Below are positions 52,865 to 61,879 of a stretch of DNA of 64,000 nt, one piece after another. This stretch comes from Paraburkholderia dilworthii (GTDB lineage Bacteria > Pseudomonadota > Gammaproteobacteria > Burkholderiales > Burkholderiaceae): the NCBI RefSeq assembly GCF_000472525.1, contig NZ_AWZT01000002.1, forward strand, positions 327 to 64,326, given 5' to 3'. A program made the translations under genes and the position numbers. Position 1 is the stretch's first letter. Each line of letters begins with the position of its first letter. Under the pieces are notes generated by a model. It ran no database searches. It was given only the letters and a program-made list of their open reading frames with translations, and was not told the DNA's origin.

Positions 52865-53622
52865 GGTATTTCCTCCAGTCGATGCGAATCGGCGCTTTGA
52901 CAGAACGGTGCTGTAAACGGTGCTGCAAACGGTGCGGCGAATAGGCAAGCACGCACGCGCAAGCGTCGTTGCAAGCGCCATCCGCGGACGTAGGCCGCTA
53001 TCGGCACGCACAGGCGCTCAATGAACGTGACGGCTTCATCCAGAAGTTGCTGTGAGAGACGACGCCGGAATACACGGGCGCCCGCTCCTGCTACGCGGGT
53101 CAATGCGGCGGCATGCCGCGTCGAAGGAATGCGGCGCACGCGCAGTCCCTGGTCGCCCCATCCGCACGGCTCACATTACGCGTAAAAAACGCCGCGATGA
53201 AAATCGAAAATAATTCAAAAATATTCGATCCTTTAAACGGCACAAAAGAAATCGATTTAAAAATCGATTAAAAGGAAATTTGTTTGTCTTGTGCGGAGAA
53301 CGGTGCATGCGTGCACCGCTCGCGCCCATTTTTTACCGCGCCGGTTGATGCTGCTGATATTTTCAGCACCGATTGGGGCTCGCGTCATGAACGCGACACA
53401 AGTACAACATAAGTAAAGCGCAAGCACAAAAGCCTCGCGAATATGCATAACGAAACACGCTGTTGCAATCTGATTCATTTATCCATTTCATTCCCGTTTT
53501 TTCGCGATTTTATTTTGCCTAGAATCGATTGCACTCTGGTCGCGGCCATTGCGGGCGCGACTCGCGTCCTGCAATTCCTCGCAGTTCCTCGCGGCTCTTC
53601 CGCTTCACACCACGGACGGTTC
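52865..53622. promoter_or_regulatory. Divergent AT-rich control region in the exopolysaccharide locus
   Basis: These 758 bases separate the leftward propeller gene from the rightward acyltransferase. About 53190-53290 is strikingly AT-rich against its surroundings and contains a perfect 9-2-9 palindrome. Frames open here lack signatures. It should contain both promoters. Confidence 0.55.
53250..53269. promoter_or_regulatory. Perfect inverted repeat, candidate operator
   Basis: AATCGATTT and AAATCGATT flank a 2-base AA spacer. Related AAAATCGATT and AAAATCGAATT strings occur in the AT-rich stretch upstream of galU (about 44700-44790). It may bind a shared regulator or simply reflect AT-rich promoter DNA. 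Confidence 0.4.
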
Positions 53623-54714
53623 ATGACTGCTAGCGCACTGCCCACAGCGCCTTCTCATTCACGCCGCATCGTGCAGCTCGACGGCTTGCGCGCGATCGCC
53701 GTGCTCGCGGTGTTCGCGCAGCACGCATTGAAAGCGCCGCTGTGGATGGGCGTCGATCTGTTTTTCGTTCTCAGCGGCTTTCTGATTACCGGCATCCTGC
53801 TCGAACGCAAGGCGCGCGAGCAGTCGTATTTCGGCTACTTCTACGCACGTCGCGCGCGGCGCATCCTGCCGCCTTATCTGTTGCTGATGGTGGTGTCGTC
53901 GATCCTGTTCGGCTTCGGCTGGGCGCAGCACTGGCAGTGGTACGCGTTCTTCGCAACCAATATCGGCGATGCGCTGAATCAGAGCGGACACGACAGCCTC
54001 AATGTGCTGTGGTCGCTCGCGGTCGAAGAGCAGTTTTATATTGTCTGGCCGTTCGTGATCCTGCTCGTGCCCGAGCGTGTGCTCGCATGGGTCGCCGCCG
54101 CGTTGATCCTGCTCGTGCCGGTGCTGCGCGCAGTGGCCACGCCGTGGTTCGATTCGTTCTGGCCGATCTATTACCTGACGCCGTTTCGCATGGATTTGCT
54201 CGCGGCCGGCGCGCTGCTGGCGGTAGCGGTGCGCCGCGATCGTCACGCGCTCGAACCGTTCAAGGGCGTGGCCGTGCTGGGCGTGATCGCCGCCCTCGCC
54301 GCGCTCGCCTGGCTGCATCTGCACTTTCCGCGTTTTCGCGCGGCCAATACGCCGCTGTCGAATGCGGGGCTTTACAGCATTTCGTTGGTGCTTTGCACGT
54401 CCGTCGTAGTCATCGCCCTGCAAAGCAAGGGCATCGTCAAACGGCTGCTGTGCAATCCGGTGCTGGTGTACATCGGTACGATCAGCTACACGATCTATCT
54501 GATTCATTTGAGCGTGCTCTATGCATTGTGGCCGCTTCAAATGAACCGCTATGTGACGGCCGCGCTCGCGCTCGCGATCACCATCGCGTACGCGAGCCTC
54601 ACGTGGTTCGGCTTTGAGAAGCGGCTGATCTTCGGTTCGCGCGGCAATTCGCATGCGACGACGGGCGCGGGCGTGGCAAGCGCTGCGCCGCAAGTACCGC
54701 ACAGCCGCGCATGA
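53623..54714 (+). CDS. bceO: Acyltransferase family 3 membrane protein (BceO-like)
   Basis: The protein has 363 aa and about ten membrane segments. Signatures are QLDGLRAIAVLAVFAQHALK with the active-site His, GVDLFFVLSGFLITGILLERK, YARRARRILPPYLLLM and LNVLWSLAVEEQFYIVWPF. It would O-acylate the polysaccharide. I start at the ATG at 53623; an earlier start at 53443 would add 60 residues of non-family sequence. The stop overlaps the SGNH hydrolase start (ATGA), so the two are coupled. Confidence 0.87.
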   Translation: MTASALPTAPSHSRRIVQLDGLRAIAVLAVFAQHALKAPLWMGVDLFFVLSGFLITGILLERKAREQSYFGYFYARRARRILPPYLLLMVVSSILFGFGWAQHWQWYAFFATNIGDALNQSGHDSLNVLWSLAVEEQFYIVWPFVILLVPERVLAWVAAALILLVPVLRAVATPWFDSFWPIYYLTPFRMDLLAAGALLAVAVRRDRHALEPFKGVAVLGVIAALAALAWLHLHFPRFRAANTPLSNAGLYSISLVLCTSVVVIALQSKGIVKRLLCNPVLVYIGTISYTIYLIHLSVLYALWPLQMNRYVTAALALAITIAYASLTWFGFEKRLIFGSRGNSHATTGAGVASAAPQVPHSRA

Positions 54715-55439
54715 GAGGCCGCGCATGGCGCACCGCGCTGCTCGCGCCGCTGGCCGCGTGTGTTCTCACGGCACCGCCTGGCAACGCGCGAGCCGCGCAA
54801 GCGCAGATATTGATCGACGCATACGGCGACTCCACCACGCTCGGCATTTCATGCAACGAAGGCCGTTGCGCGCCGCAAGCACAGAACGCCGTGGCCTACC
54901 TGCAGGACGAGTTGCAGACGCATCACGGGGACCGTGTGCGCGTGACCAACTATGGCGTGGGCGGCACCATGGCCACGCAACTGCTCGACGGCACGGGCAA
55001 TCGCCGCGCTGGGCCCACCGCCGGTTTGCCCTGGCGCGAACGGCTCACGGCGTCACCCGCGCGGATCGTGCTGATCAACTACGGCATTAACGAGGTCATG
55101 CAGAACCAGACGCCCGAGCAGTTCTACGCAGCGCAAACCGCGCTCGTCAAAACGGCTCGCGCGCTCGGCAAAGAGCCGGTACTGGAGACGTCGAATCCGA
55201 TGCCCGATAACCGGCTCAATGCGCGGCTCGCCTCGATGGTCGCGATGACGCGCCGCGTGGCCGCCGAGCAGCAGGTCCCGCTGGTCGACCAGTTCACGTA
55301 CATCAGCAGTCTGCCCGACTGGAAAACCTTGATGTCCGACGGCGCGCATCCGAAGCCGGGCCTGTACCGGCTCAAGGCTGAACAGGATTTTCAGGTCGTC
55401 GAACCGCTGGTGCGGCGGCTCCTGGATGGCACGCTCTGA
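54711..55439 (+). CDS. Secreted SGNH/GDSL hydrolase
   Basis: The protein has 242 aa with a signal peptide ending near ARAAQA. The SGNH blocks are in order: DAYGDSTTLG (nucleophile Ser), NYGVGGTMATQ (Gly), INYGINEVMQN (Asn) and SDGAHPKPGLY (Asp-x-x-His). Such periplasmic enzymes esterify or de-esterify polysaccharides. The gene overlaps the acyltransferase stop by 4 bases. In many bacteria an AT3 membrane domain and an SGNH domain are one polypeptide; here they are separate, coupled genes. Confidence 0.88.
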   Translation: MRGRAWRTALLAPLAACVLTAPPGNARAAQAQILIDAYGDSTTLGISCNEGRCAPQAQNAVAYLQDELQTHHGDRVRVTNYGVGGTMATQLLDGTGNRRAGPTAGLPWRERLTASPARIVLINYGINEVMQNQTPEQFYAAQTALVKTARALGKEPVLETSNPMPDNRLNARLASMVAMTRRVAAEQQVPLVDQFTYISSLPDWKTLMSDGAHPKPGLYRLKAEQDFQVVEPLVRRLLDGTL

Positions 55440-55476
55440 GGTGCTCTTTTTCTTTTACCCATATTGAAGGCAAGCT

Positions 55477-56520
55477 ATGAGCCAACCACGCAAAGCGATC
55501 ATCACCGGTGTGTCCGGACAGGACGGCGCCTACCTGACCAAGCTGCTGCTCGACAAGGGCTATCAGGTAACAGGCACCTATCGGCGCACGAGTTCCGTGA
55601 ACTTCTGGCGCATGCGCGAGCTCGGCGTGGTCGATCATCCGAACCTGCGTCTCGTCGAACACGACCTGACGGACCTCGGCTCGACGCTGCGTTTGCTCGA
55701 AGGCGCTCAGGCCGACGAACTGTATAACCTCGCCGCGCAAAGTTTCGTGGGCGTGTCGTTCGACCAGCCGGTGACGACCGCCGAGGTGACCGGCATCGGC
55801 GCGCTGAATCTGCTCGAAGGCATCCGTATTCTCAATCCGAAGATGCGCTACTACCAGGCGTCGACGTCGGAAATGTTCGGACTCGTGCAAGCCGTGCCGC
55901 AGCGCGAAGACACGCCCTTCTATCCGCGTAGCCCGTATGGCGTCGCGAAGCTGTTCGCGCATTGGTCGACGATCAACTATCGCGAGTCGTATGATCTCTT
56001 TGCGAGCAGCGGCATTCTGTTCAATCACGAATCGCCGCTACGTGGCCGCGAATTCGTGACGCGCAAGATCACCGACACGGTCGCAAAGATCAAGCTCGGC
56101 AAGCACGACGTGCTGGAACTCGGCAATCTGGGCGCGAAACGCGACTGGGGCTTCGCGCTCGAATACGTCGAAGGTATGTGGCGCATGCTGCAAGCCGACG
56201 AGCCGGATACCTTCGTGCTTGCGACCGGCCGCACGGAAACCGTCCGCGACTTCGTGCGCATGGCGTTCGCCGCGGCGGGTTATCAGATCGAGTGGACGGG
56301 CAAGGAAGAGCGCGAAACGGGTATCGACGTGGCGACCGGCAAGACGCTCGTGCGTGTGAATCCGAAGTTCTACCGGCCGGCTGAAGTGGATCTGCTGATC
56401 GGCTGCGCGGACAAGGCGCGCGAGAAACTGGGCTGGCAGGCGCAGACCAATCTCGAACAACTGTGCCACATGATGGTTCATGCGGACATTGGGCGCAATC
56501 AGCATCACGAGACGTTTTAA
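55477..56520 (+). CDS. bceN: GDP-mannose 4,6-dehydratase (BceN-like)
   Basis: The protein has 347 aa. It converts GDP-D-mannose to GDP-4-dehydro-6-deoxymannose, precursor of GDP-rhamnose or GDP-fucose for the polymer. The cofactor motif is [33 protein letters not shown] gives the catalytic Thr/Ser-Glu region, and the Tyr-x3-Lys is in [30 protein letters not shown] and [21 protein letters not shown] are diagnostic. It is the third gene of a rightward unit with the acyltransferase and SGNH hydrolase. Confidence 0.95.
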   Translation: MSQPRKAIITGVSGQDGAYLTKLLLDKGYQVTGTYRRTSSVNFWRMRELGVVDHPNLRLVEHDLTDLGSTLRLLEGAQADELYNLAAQSFVGVSFDQPVTTAEVTGIGALNLLEGIRILNPKMRYYQASTSEMFGLVQAVPQREDTPFYPRSPYGVAKLFAHWSTINYRESYDLFASSGILFNHESPLRGREFVTRKITDTVAKIKLGKHDVLELGNLGAKRDWGFALEYVEGMWRMLQADEPDTFVLATGRTETVRDFVRMAFAAAGYQIEWTGKEERETGIDVATGKTLVRVNPKFYRPAEVDLLIGCADKAREKLGWQAQTNLEQLCHMMVHADIGRNQHHETF

Positions 56521-56580
56521 TCGTCTGCCGCTCAAGCCTGCATCGCGATGATGCAGTGGCGGCGGCACAAAATTTAGCGT

Positions 56581-56628
56581 ATGACAAAGGCGCCGGCTCT
56601 CTTCTACAGGTGCCGGCGCCTTTGTCAT
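56581..56628. terminator. Bidirectional terminator between bceN and the convergent glycosyltransferase
   Basis: A perfect 17-bp stem (56581-56597 with 56612-56628) encloses a 14-base loop. The inner arms are AAAGGCGCCGGC and GCCGGCGCCTTT, followed by TT on the plus strand. It serves both converging transcripts. Confidence 0.75.
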
Positions 56629-56653
56629 TTCCCCTGCAAATTTCAGTGCTCAG

Positions 56654-57826
56654 TCAATGCACGCCGCCCGCCGCAATCGCCTCGCTATACACCGACGCCA
56701 CACGTTTCGCGATCACGGAGTTATCGAAGTTCTCACGCGCGTAGCGCCTGCACGCTTCGGCATCAGGCAGTTTTAGCGATCCGCTTAGCGCACCGGCAAG
56801 TCCCGCCGCAATTGCTTTCGCGCCGGTCTCCGGCAGCACCAGATCGGGCGATAGCCCCGCGACCGCCTCGGGCAAGCCGCCAACCGGCGTCACCAGCACC
56901 GGCGTGCCCGACGCGAGCGACTCGACCGTAATCAAGCCGAAGCCTTCCAGCGCCACTGTCGGCACGACGCTGATATTCGCCGCCCGATACAGCGCTGCGA
57001 GATGCTGATCCGGCACGAAGCCCAAGAGCTTCACATTGTCCTGCAAGCCGGCCTCGTCGATGCGCGACTGCAATTCGTCCGCGAGGCGGCCCTTGCCCGC
57101 GATCAGCAACAACACATCGGGATGGCTCGGCTTGAGCAGCTTGACCGCGTCGATCAGATCCTCGAGGCCCATGCGCCGCACGAGACGCCGCACTGCCAGC
57201 ACGATGGGCCGGTCCTGCGGCAGTTGCAGTTTGAGACGGGCCTCGGCGGGCGTAATCGGCAAATTGAATTGTTCGACGTCGACGCAACCCGGCACGACGC
57301 GCACACGATCCGGCGAGATGCGATAGCGCGAAGTGAGAATCTTGCCGAACGCCTCCGACAACACGATGAGACGCGACGAACGCGCATAGACCGATTGTTC
57401 GAGATAACGCTTCGCGCGCTGGCCGAGCGAATCGGCGCCTTCCACGTGGCTCTCGTCGGCCCACGGTCCCTGAAAATGCGAGACCTGCGGAATGCCGCGC
57501 GTCACGTCGAGGCCCGGAAACGTATAGAGCGCGAAGTGGGACGAGATCACGTCTGGACGCGATATGTCGATTTCCTGGCGCAGCGCGCGGCGCGCGGCCA
57601 TCAGACGCAGCGGCAGCGATTGGCCGGCCGAACCGAAGCCGTTGATCGCGCCGCCGGTATCGGCAGCGACTTTCGGCGAGCCGGCCACGACGCCGCGCAC
57701 TGCGACGCCCGCGCCCGGCAGCGCGCCGACCAGCGAGTAATACATGCGGTCGAGGCCGCCCGCGCGCTCGGGAAACCAGTGCATCCCGATCTGCAGCGAT
57801 TTGATTGAGCTTGTGGTCATTGTCAT
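56654..57826 (-). CDS. Glycosyltransferase family 4
   Basis: The protein has 390 aa with a GT-B fold. The N-terminal domain opens with LQIGMHWFPERAGGLDRMYYSL and the C-terminal donor domain has VLAVRRLVRRMGLEDLIDAVKLL, LGFVPDQHLAALYRAANISVVPTVALEGFGLITVESLASGTPV with the EX7E acidic pair, and GGLPEAVAG. AAAGGGG lies before the ATG at 57826. It is the last gene of the leftward operon that runs from the kinase gene and would add one sugar to the repeat unit. Confidence 0.88.
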   Translation of the reverse strand: MTMTTSSIKSLQIGMHWFPERAGGLDRMYYSLVGALPGAGVAVRGVVAGSPKVAADTGGAINGFGSAGQSLPLRLMAARRALRQEIDISRPDVISSHFALYTFPGLDVTRGIPQVSHFQGPWADESHVEGADSLGQRAKRYLEQSVYARSSRLIVLSEAFGKILTSRYRISPDRVRVVPGCVDVEQFNLPITPAEARLKLQLPQDRPIVLAVRRLVRRMGLEDLIDAVKLLKPSHPDVLLLIAGKGRLADELQSRIDEAGLQDNVKLLGFVPDQHLAALYRAANISVVPTVALEGFGLITVESLASGTPVLVTPVGGLPEAVAGLSPDLVLPETGAKAIAAGLAGALSGSLKLPDAEACRRYARENFDNSVIAKRVASVYSEAIAAGGVH

Positions 57827-57872
57827 TGCCCCTTTGTATGCGGTGAATTGTGATGGTCGCGCGCCGGTTGCG

Positions 57873-59102
57873 TCATTCAACGCGCTTGTGTCCGGCGAGC
57901 GTATTGAGCGTAAGCGCGTCGGTCTTTGCGACCACCGCTGCTTCTGCTTCGCTGCGTCGACGATTTTTGTGCTGCCCTTCGAGCTGTCGATACAGCGCGA
58001 TATATTGCGCGGCCATGCGCGCCCAGCCGAAACCGGTCGCGAGTTCGTTGGCGGCCACGCCCATCTTGCGGCGCGCATCGTCGTCGGCGGCGAGGCGCGC
58101 GACCGCGCCGGCGAGCGCCTTCGGATCGTCCGGATCGTCGAGCACGATCCCGCATTCGGGCGTGATGATCTCCGCGCCGCCCGCGGTGCGCGCGGTCACG
58201 ACGGGTAGCCCGGCCGCCATCGCTTCGAGCAGCGACAGGCTCATCGCTTCGTAACGCGACGGAAACACGAACGCATCGACCGAATGCATCAGCACCGGCA
58301 TCTCTTTGACGAGCCCGAGAAAGTGCACGCGATGCGCGATGCCGAGCGCCTTCGCTTCGTCCGGATAGGGACTGCCTGGCAGGAAGCCCGCCACCGCTAT
58401 ATGCACGCGTTCCGGCAGATGCTTGAGCGCGGCCAGCACCGTGCCGAGGTTTTTACGCGGCGTGCGCAGATCGCCGACGAACAGCAGCAAAAACGCATCG
58501 TCAGGCAGCGCGAACTTCGCGCGATCGCCGCTCGCCGCGGAGAAACCGCGCGTATCGACGCCGTTGTAAATCACATCGACACGGTTATCCGGCGTGAGGC
58601 CGATCGCGCGAATTTCATCGGCGACCTTTTGCGACACTGCCGTGATCACTTTCGAGCGCCGGTAAGCCCAGCGCTCCAGCAACGCATTGCAGCGCGTATA
58701 AACCGACTGATACGCGGACCATACGCCCTTCGTGAGACCGAACGGGTAGTACTTGCTGCCGAGCCACCCGCTATGCACGAAGTGCGACGTGTTGACGTCG
58801 GCGGGCATCCACGAGATGAAGCCGTTCACATGCAGCACGTCGTACTCACGGCGATGCGCGCGCAGCCACATTGCACTCTTGAACGCGAACACCTGCTGAC
58901 GCAGCAGATTGGTGGGCCACCAGCGGCCGATTTTCATCGGCACCCAGCGGACATTCGGATGAACGAGCAGATCGGGCGCCACGTGCGAGGCGATCAGCGT
59001 GACGCCGATATTCTCGTCGAGCGCCGCGCGCGCGATCTCGTGATTGACGCGTCCCTGGCCGTCGTTATGGCGCACAACGTGCGTGACAATGGCGACTCTC
59101 AA
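57873..59102 (-). CDS. Glycosyltransferase family 4
   Basis: The protein has 409 aa. It starts MRVAIVTHVVRHNDGQGRVNHEIARA and has DVLHVNGFISWMPADV, NLGTVLAALKHLPERVHIAVAG, FLGLVKEMPVLMHSVDAFVFPSRYEAMSLSLLEAMAAGLPVV with the EX7E pair, and AEIITPECGIVLDDPDD. The start overlaps the polymerase stop by 4 bases. It belongs to the leftward exopolysaccharide operon; its sugar donor is unknown. Confidence 0.89.
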   Translation of the reverse strand: MRVAIVTHVVRHNDGQGRVNHEIARAALDENIGVTLIASHVAPDLLVHPNVRWVPMKIGRWWPTNLLRQQVFAFKSAMWLRAHRREYDVLHVNGFISWMPADVNTSHFVHSGWLGSKYYPFGLTKGVWSAYQSVYTRCNALLERWAYRRSKVITAVSQKVADEIRAIGLTPDNRVDVIYNGVDTRGFSAASGDRAKFALPDDAFLLLFVGDLRTPRKNLGTVLAALKHLPERVHIAVAGFLPGSPYPDEAKALGIAHRVHFLGLVKEMPVLMHSVDAFVFPSRYEAMSLSLLEAMAAGLPVVTARTAGGAEIITPECGIVLDDPDDPKALAGAVARLAADDDARRKMGVAANELATGFGWARMAAQYIALYRQLEGQHKNRRRSEAEAAVVAKTDALTLNTLAGHKRVE

Positions 59103-60619
59103 TCAGTGCCTCCGTGGAAAATTGGCGTGCGCAATGGCATACTCGCGCGGTTGATTTTTTCGTAATGCACCGCGGAAAGAATCGAAAAAACACTCATGAA
59201 AAGCAGCAGCCCGCCCGTGCCGACCAGCGAATTGGTGAACACCAGCATCGCGAAGGTTGCGAGGCACAGGCTCAGGCAAGCGGATACGTACTTGTCGTTG
59301 CGCAGTCTGAACGACGCGAGCACGGCGCGCGTCAGGAGCCAGACGATGCCCGACATGTAAAGCAGCGTGCCGGGCCAGCCGAGCACGAACGGGATGTTCA
59401 TCACGCCGCTGTCGAAGTTGCCGTACTGGCCCAACTGGCCGCCGTCGTTCGAGAGTTTGGTCGAGGTGCCGGTCGCGCCCATCCCTTCGCCGGAGACATC
59501 GGTGAAGGCTGTTTTCGCGAAGGTCGCATAGAACTCGTTACGAGCCGCATAGCTCTGGTCGTCGTTCAGGTTGACAATGGTGGACAGTCGCGCCTGCATC
59601 CGCTCGGCGACCGGACCGACGGCGAGGAGCGGCACACACAGGCCCGCGAGCAACACCGCGCTTGCGACGATGCGCACGCGCACCTTGTTGTTCGACTTGA
59701 TCAGCTGGATCAGCAACGCGATAACCCAGCCGCCCCACGTGGAGCGCACGAGACTCAACGCAAACGAAAAGAAGCCGAGCGCCGCCGCGACCCAGCGCAT
59801 GCGATGCGTGGCGGCCATCACGTACACCATCGCGCCCATCATCGCGAACGCGAACGGCCCGGAGGAATTCATCGTGCTGAATACGCGCACACCCATCGGC
59901 ACCGGGTCGCCTTGCGAGTTCATCTGCGAGCCGAGCATCCATAGCGCGTCCCACTGCGGCATGATGAAAAACTGGATCAGACCATAGCCGCCCATCACGA
60001 GCATGCCCCAGATGAACGTGTTGACGATGGTGTCGCGATACTGCGGATACTGGCGCGTGTTCGCCATGATGTGAAAGCCGATCAGGATCGGATACAGCCA
60101 GTTCGCGAGGTCGTAGGTAGCCGCGAGCGGACCGCTCGAAATCACGCCGACGAGATACGCATAGACGAGCCCGAGCAGGATCAGCAACACAGGAAGACCG
60201 CGTCGTTGTCCGAGCAGCTTGTAGTAGCGTACGAGCGAGAACGCGCTGATCATAGTGACGGCGAGCGGCGCGACCTGGATCAGGCTCGTCGGCGTGAACG
60301 AGCCTTTGGACCAGTCGGCAAGACGCCGCACTTCCGGGCTCAGAAACCACAGCCACCACATGAAGCCGATATAGCGCGCCGGGCTCTTGAAGTAGAGCCA
60401 CAGTCCCGTAAGAATCGCGAGCACCGGAAACGCGAGCGTGAGCACCGTGCCCTGATGCGCGACGATCAACATCGCCGTGACCAGCCACAGCATGGCTGCG
60501 GGCAACCACTCGCGGCGTTTGCGCGAGGCCGCACGCAGCGCGCGTCCTGTGCCCGGCACGCCAGGACCACCTGGCATGCCGGGTGTCGGCGGAAGGTCGG
60601 CTCGCGGAAGCGTCGACAT
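59099..60619 (-). CDS. bceI: Polysaccharide polymerase, Wzy/O-antigen-ligase-like (BceI-like)
   Basis: The protein has 506 aa and about eleven to twelve membrane segments. It begins with a Pro/Gly-rich cytoplasmic tail of about 35 residues. A large periplasmic loop after residue 340 (LSTIVNLNDDQSYAARNEFYATFAKTAF) contains the Arg-rich/RxE-type pattern of O-antigen polymerases and ligases. It would join repeat units outside the inner membrane. Gene order (glycosyltransferases on both sides, in 4-bp overlaps) supports the polymerase role. The gene symbol is by analogy with cepacian clusters. Confidence 0.78.
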   Translation of the reverse strand: MSTLPRADLPPTPGMPGGPGVPGTGRALRAASRKRREWLPAAMLWLVTAMLIVAHQGTVLTLAFPVLAILTGLWLYFKSPARYIGFMWWLWFLSPEVRRLADWSKGSFTPTSLIQVAPLAVTMISAFSLVRYYKLLGQRRGLPVLLILLGLVYAYLVGVISSGPLAATYDLANWLYPILIGFHIMANTRQYPQYRDTIVNTFIWGMLVMGGYGLIQFFIMPQWDALWMLGSQMNSQGDPVPMGVRVFSTMNSSGPFAFAMMGAMVYVMAATHRMRWVAAALGFFSFALSLVRSTWGGWVIALLIQLIKSNNKVRVRIVASAVLLAGLCVPLLAVGPVAERMQARLSTIVNLNDDQSYAARNEFYATFAKTAFTDVSGEGMGATGTSTKLSNDGGQLGQYGNFDSGVMNIPFVLGWPGTLLYMSGIVWLLTRAVLASFRLRNDKYVSACLSLCLATFAMLVFTNSLVGTGGLLLFMSVFSILSAVHYEKINRASMPLRTPIFHGGTD

Positions 60620-60622
60620 CGC

Positions 60623-61804
60623 TTAGAGGCCCCCGCGCGATTCTTGCGCGGCGCTGTGTTGAGCCTGGGCGCCCACTGCCTTGTCCGCGTCGGCGCAAGG
60701 CGCCACGCGGCCGCGTGCGACGGCGCGAGCGCGCAGCATCTCCTGCGTGATCCGCACGTGTTGCATCGCGTAGTGCTGGGTGGTCAGATCGCGCGACAGC
60801 AAGCCGGCAGCCGCAGCCTGCGCCTGGCGCAGCGCATTCATCGGCGCGGCGGCGAGCCGGTCGACGGCATCGCGCAACGCTGGCGCATTGAACGGCGGAA
60901 TATAGGACGCTTCGCCCGCAGGAAAGTAATCCTGCAATGCGCCGACATCGGTAACGATCATCGGCTTGCCGACCGCGGCCGCCTCCAGCATCACCGTAAT
61001 GCCGGACGCGTGCGTGTTCGGCCGCAACGGCACGACGATCACATCGGCCCAGTCATACAGTTCGTGCTGTTTCCTGATTCCGGAGAACAGCGCGATTTCG
61101 ACGTTCGGCGCGCGCAGCGACGCAGGAATCTGGCGGCGCGTCGCGAGCTTCACCGTGTAGCGTGCGTCGTTGCCGAACGCCTTGATGAGCGTTTCCCAGT
61201 CGCGGTCGCGGTCGTTGCCGATTGCGGCGATGCGGATCGGCGAATGCGGTTTCCATTCGGTCGGCACCTTGACCGGAAAGTCCTGTGTGTTCAACCCATA
61301 AAGCAGCGGCCTCGCGTCGCGATCGAAATAGCGCTTGCACAAGGCGGCGTTTTCGCTGGCGAGCGTGGTCAGCTGATCGGCGCGGGTCATCAGCTTGCGA
61401 TACAGCCATTTGCGCACGATCCCATACGAAGGCCACTTGTCGAGCAGCCACACGCTCTGCGCGAGCAGAAGCGGCGACGAGTCAGCGCCGGCCTTGCGGC
61501 CGCTCAGCAAAAGCATCAACGCGGCTGAGAGCCATTCCTGTTCGGTGTGCGTCCAGATCACATCCGAGCCCAGCATTTCCGTGCGATTGCGCCACGTATG
61601 GATGAAGTCGAAGCCGAGCGCCGCCTTCAGCGCACGGCGCACGAGCCGCATCGGCTTGCTCTCGCGCGCGTCCTTTGAATAGATGAGCGCGAACGCATCC
61701 GATTCGGCGTGGTGATAGCCGTACAGGCAACCGATGTTGTCGCCCGGTCGATAGAAACGCGGATCGGCGCCGTAAAACAGATGAACGTGAACCTTCGTAC
61801 TCAT
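60623..61804 (-). CDS. Glycosyltransferase, GT-B fold (BceH-like)
   Basis: The protein has 393 aa. It begins VHVHLFYGADPRFYRPGDNIGCLYGYH. It has a donor domain with IRIAAIGNDRDRDWETLIKAF, HELYDWADVIVVPLRPNTHASGITVMLEAAAVGKPMIVTDVG and a final helical segment. The EX7E-like region is replaced by a single Glu in MLEAAAVGKP. An Ala/Gln-rich tail follows. It starts 67 bases from the GT2 gene upstream and ends 3 bases before the polymerase. Confidence 0.82.
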   Translation of the reverse strand: MSTKVHVHLFYGADPRFYRPGDNIGCLYGYHHAESDAFALIYSKDARESKPMRLVRRALKAALGFDFIHTWRNRTEMLGSDVIWTHTEQEWLSAALMLLLSGRKAGADSSPLLLAQSVWLLDKWPSYGIVRKWLYRKLMTRADQLTTLASENAALCKRYFDRDARPLLYGLNTQDFPVKVPTEWKPHSPIRIAAIGNDRDRDWETLIKAFGNDARYTVKLATRRQIPASLRAPNVEIALFSGIRKQHELYDWADVIVVPLRPNTHASGITVMLEAAAVGKPMIVTDVGALQDYFPAGEASYIPPFNAPALRDAVDRLAAAPMNALRQAQAAAAGLLSRDLTTQHYAMQHVRITQEMLRARAVARGRVAPCADADKAVGAQAQHSAAQESRGGL

Positions 61805-61879
61805 GCAGACACTCCCTTTGCCGATGCTCTAGCGTGTAAGACGCTACACGCCGTTTGCGTCCGTTGCATTGGCCGCCGC

